DNA of 9,076 nt from a bacterium (GTDB taxonomy: Bacteria; Bacteroidota; Ignavibacteria; Kapaibacteriales; UBA961). Positions within the stretch are counted from its first letter, which is position 1. Each line of letters starts with the position of its first letter. The DNA lies in NCBI GenBank assembly GCA_022844575.1, contig JALHLL010000145.1:1-9076 (forward strand). The letters are read 5' to 3'. The notes beneath the pieces were generated by a model. The model saw only the letters and a list, made by a program, of their open reading frames with translations. It was not told where the DNA came from and ran no database searches. Below, piece by piece: positions 6,899 through 9,076 of this stretch. The position numbers and the translations under genes were made by a program.

Positions 6899-8932
6899 TT
6901 ATTCTAAGGAAATAAGATGCTTACGCAAATCGGCGTTCCGTTCTTCAATAATCTTTTTTCGTATTTTGAGACGATGTGTCTCCACCGTGCGGGGTGATAT
7001 AAACAATACATCCGCTATCTGTTTGGTGGACAAATCCACTTTCATCAAGCAGCATATTTTTGCTTCTGCTTCGGTTAACTGCGGGTACTTTGCAATAAGC
7101 CGGTCATAATAACCATTGTGCACCGTGTCGAAGTGTACTCTAAACGATTCCCAGCCGCTTTCCAAATCGCGAACGGAATTGAGTAATTCTTTAGGCAGAG
7201 ATTTCCTTTTCTTACGGATATTTTCCGACCGTATTTTGTCAACCTCATTCTTCAAGGTGAGCAATGCCTGATTTCTTTGCGTTAATTGAATTGCCATTGA
7301 ACGTAATTCACGCTCACGCTGACGTATTTCCACTTCCAAATGTTCTTTTGCCTTTGAAAGAGAAAACTCTTTCTTCTGATACTTTTGTTCCTCTATAACT
7401 CTAAAAACATCGTAGATATTAGAGGCAACTTCAAAATTCCAGAATTTTTCATGAAGTTCATTGTATTTTTTCAAATGCCTGAACGCCTTCAGTTCATCGC
7501 TGACAATTTCATATATCTCCGCTAACAAACGATGAGCATTCATTTCGGAACGCAGAAAACTATGACCTTCAGTATGCTCTATTAACTCATGAAGAACTGC
7601 TATTGCTTCCTCATAACGTCGAGTTTTATGATATACTTCAGCAAGTATATTCAAGGCATCAATTATACCCTGAACATACGATATTTTTCTACAGATTAAT
7701 AATGCCTGATTTATTGTTTCCTCCGCCTTTTCATAATCATCACGGACAATAAACAAAGCCGAAATATTGATCAGAGTAGTGGAAACTTGTCTTTGAAAAT
7801 CGGATTGAATAAAAATATTCAATACCGTAGATAAATATTCCTCCGCTTTATTATATTGTTTCAACAAGAGATATGCATATCCTAAATTGCCGATAAGCGG
7901 GGCGGTAAAAAAATCGAGATTCGATTGTACATGAGAAAGCTGTGCAAGTGCCAAATGTAATAATTCAATCGCTTTTTCGGGATCGCCGGAATGTAAAAAG
8001 GTTAAACCCAACTGCATATATGCATGATACCGAACCTCCCACCAAATGTGTTCCTTTAATTGTAAAAGAGGTATGATTTGTTGTACTGCATCTTCCAGTA
8101 AGCCAAGTTCTCTATACGACGAACATAAATTTATCAGAGCATAATATTCACCTTGTTTATCATTTAATAAGCCGAATAAAAAACGTGCTTGTAAAAGCTC
8201 CTCAACGGATTCACTTACTTTACCCAAATAATAGAGATTCCTGCCACGATAAAGACGACAACGTCCTTCAAAATGTATTAGATCATTCTCAACAATTTTC
8301 GACAAAATATTCGTCGAATAAGAAAGTACCTCTTCATTAAGTCCTAAGCGCGAATACACCTCTAAAACCGAAAGCATAGAACGTACCTGCATTACACACA
8401 ATCCTACCGATTCAGCGAGATGTACGGCTTTTAAGAGATATTCCAGAGCTTCATCGTTTTTGCCGAGAAAACTCAAAGCCAAACCATAAGAATGATAGAG
8501 TGTCGCTCTTTCTTTGGTACTACCCTGTTCATCAATCAGTGCAAATACATTCCTCAAACCATCTAAAAGAATTTCGGGATTGCCCGAACGCCCCTGAAAA
8601 ACCAAAAAGAAAAAGTCTATCAATGATTTTTGTAGTTCCGGTTTCTCACAGCGTTGCAGACATTCATTTGCCAATAAAGTAAATTCCGTTACTTTTTCCT
8701 TATTACCCAAGAAGCTATATACCGAACATGCCGTCAAATATGTTTTTATTTGTAATTCGGGATTAACTCTTGTCACAAGTTCCAAAGCCATACGTACATA
8801 CTTTTCCGCCGACACATTATCAACATTAGAAAAGTATTCTACAATCAAAAGAATATTATACATCTTCTGATGTACTTTCGTATCTGCCTTTATCTGATAC
8901 AATAATGAACTGATATACTTTGAACGTTTCAT
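6899..8932 (-). CDS. TPR-containing LuxR/GerE-type transcriptional regulator
   Basis: This 677-residue soluble protein has no signal peptide or membrane segment. Residues about 60-500 are helical tetratricopeptide-like repeats; clear examples are 149-174 (YGLALSFLGKNDEALEYLLK), 307-331, 349-373, 390-414, 428-452 and 468-492. A charged coiled coil follows (about 512-576, rich in E, K, R and Q), then a W594-x-x-F segment, and a C-terminal LuxR-type helix-turn-helix at 619-661: LTEAEAKICCLM, STKQIADVLFIS and the recognition helix SPRTVETHRLKIRKK. This TPR, coiled coil, HTH order is common in Bacteroidota-group regulators. The TPR part is thought to sense a partner protein or ligand and the HTH to bind DNA. 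The start is fixed upstream by an in-frame TAG at 8935-8933 touching the ATG. No Shine-Dalgarno is visible, so initiation may be leaderless-like or S1-dependent. It lies 108 bases upstream of the giant gene on the same strand. Family call: confident. Target genes: inferred. Confidence 0.92.
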   Translation of the reverse strand: MKRSKYISSLLYQIKADTKVHQKMYNILLIVEYFSNVDNVSAEKYVRMALELVTRVNPELQIKTYLTACSVYSFLGNKEKVTEFTLLANECLQRCEKPELQKSLIDFFFLVFQGRSGNPEILLDGLRNVFALIDEQGSTKERATLYHSYGLALSFLGKNDEALEYLLKAVHLAESVGLCVMQVRSMLSVLEVYSRLGLNEEVLSYSTNILSKIVENDLIHFEGRCRLYRGRNLYYLGKVSESVEELLQARFLFGLLNDKQGEYYALINLCSSYRELGLLEDAVQQIIPLLQLKEHIWWEVRYHAYMQLGLTFLHSGDPEKAIELLHLALAQLSHVQSNLDFFTAPLIGNLGYAYLLLKQYNKAEEYLSTVLNIFIQSDFQRQVSTTLINISALFIVRDDYEKAEETINQALLICRKISYVQGIIDALNILAEVYHKTRRYEEAIAVLHELIEHTEGHSFLRSEMNAHRLLAEIYEIVSDELKAFRHLKKYNELHEKFWNFEVASNIYDVFRVIEEQKYQKKEFSLSKAKEHLEVEIRQRERELRSMAIQLTQRNQALLTLKNEVDKIRSENIRKKRKSLPKELLNSVRDLESGWESFRVHFDTVHNGYYDRLIAKYPQLTEAEAKICCLMKVDLSTKQIADVLFISPRTVETHRLKIRKKIIEERNADLRKHLISLE

Positions 8933-9020
8933 CTAACACACTTTATTCACAAAGAGAAATATTTTAACTGAGCAGAACGGCGCGAAGAAAACCGTTTTTC
9001 ACATTTGTTATGTAGGAGAG
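8933..9020 (-). promoter_or_regulatory. Presumed promoter and leader region of the regulator gene
   Basis: Because a terminator lies just upstream (9021-9053), the regulator should have its own promoter in these 88 bases. The minus strand contains TAAAAT near 8967-8962 as a possible -10 hexamer and TCTCTTTG shortly downstream, which is close to the Bacteroidota -7 element TAnnTTTG. Neither has a good partner at -35/-33. A 5-base inverted repeat, AACGG (8976-8980) with CCGTT (8992-8996), lies just upstream of these and could be an operator half-site pair. No ribosome binding site is seen before the ATG. Confidence 0.3.
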
Positions 9021-9053
9021 AAAAAAAAAGCGTGTTACACTATGCAACACGCT
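9021..9053 (-). terminator. Rho-independent terminator of an off-window minus-strand gene
   Basis: On the minus strand an 8-base perfect stem, AGCGTGTT (9053-9046) paired with AACACGCT (9036-9029), encloses a 9-base loop. It is followed at once by a run of T (9029-9021). That is the full signature of an intrinsic terminator. The T tract is on the minus-strand side only, so it ends a gene lying beyond base 9076 in the same orientation as the regulator. It separates that gene's transcript from the regulator. Confidence 0.85.
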
Positions 9054-9076
9054 CATATAAAAATTCATAAGAATTT

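Noticed and set aside
8976..8999. AACGG/CCGTT inverted repeat followed by TTTTT on the plus strand, terminator-like
   Set aside because: The stem is only 5 bases with an 11-base loop, and there is no plus-strand gene to terminate. At most it is a binding site for a regulator.

Overview
The window is AT-rich bacterial DNA, and everything I can support lies on the minus strand. Read from high to low coordinates it holds four things: the terminator of an off-window gene (about 9053-9021), a 677-residue TPR/LuxR-type regulator (8932-6899), a 108-base gap, and the first 2263 codons of a giant secreted protein. That protein starts at 6790 and is still open at base 1. It is one unbroken reading frame covering three quarters of the window. 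I translated it by hand; the codon phase at base 1 agrees with the start at 6790, so there is no net frameshift.

The giant protein is modular. In order it has a signal peptide (residues 1 to about 29), a heparinase II/III-like unit of about 795 residues, a second full copy of that unit joined almost directly to the first, a 37-residue Gly/Ser/Asn linker, a right-handed parallel beta-helix of about 475 residues, and the start of a third heparinase-like unit cut by the window edge. Units 1 and 2 align over their whole length with an offset of 797-800 residues and share long runs of identical DNA, so they arose by internal duplication. Unit 3 is more diverged. Unit 2 has lost a Tyr and a His that unit 1 keeps at positions matching the family's active-site region, and even unit 1 lacks several residues that I recall as the catalytic and zinc site of heparinase II. 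The protein may be part lyase and part binding scaffold, or wholly non-catalytic.

The regulator is a soluble TPR array, then a coiled coil, then a C-terminal LuxR/GerE helix-turn-helix. This layout is common in Bacteroidota and their relatives. It lies directly upstream of the giant gene in the same orientation, so it is a candidate local regulator. The gap between them holds two TACGTA palindromes one helical turn apart.

The organism is most likely a member of the Bacteroidota/Chlorobiota (FCB) group, possibly a Kapabacteria- or Ignavibacteria-like lineage. This rests on the regulator architecture, the giant secreted polysaccharide-lyase-like protein, and the beta-helix that ends in a DIGADEW motif. 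No marker gene in the window fixes the taxonomy. If the assignment is right, a type IX secretion sorting domain would be expected at the missing C-terminus.
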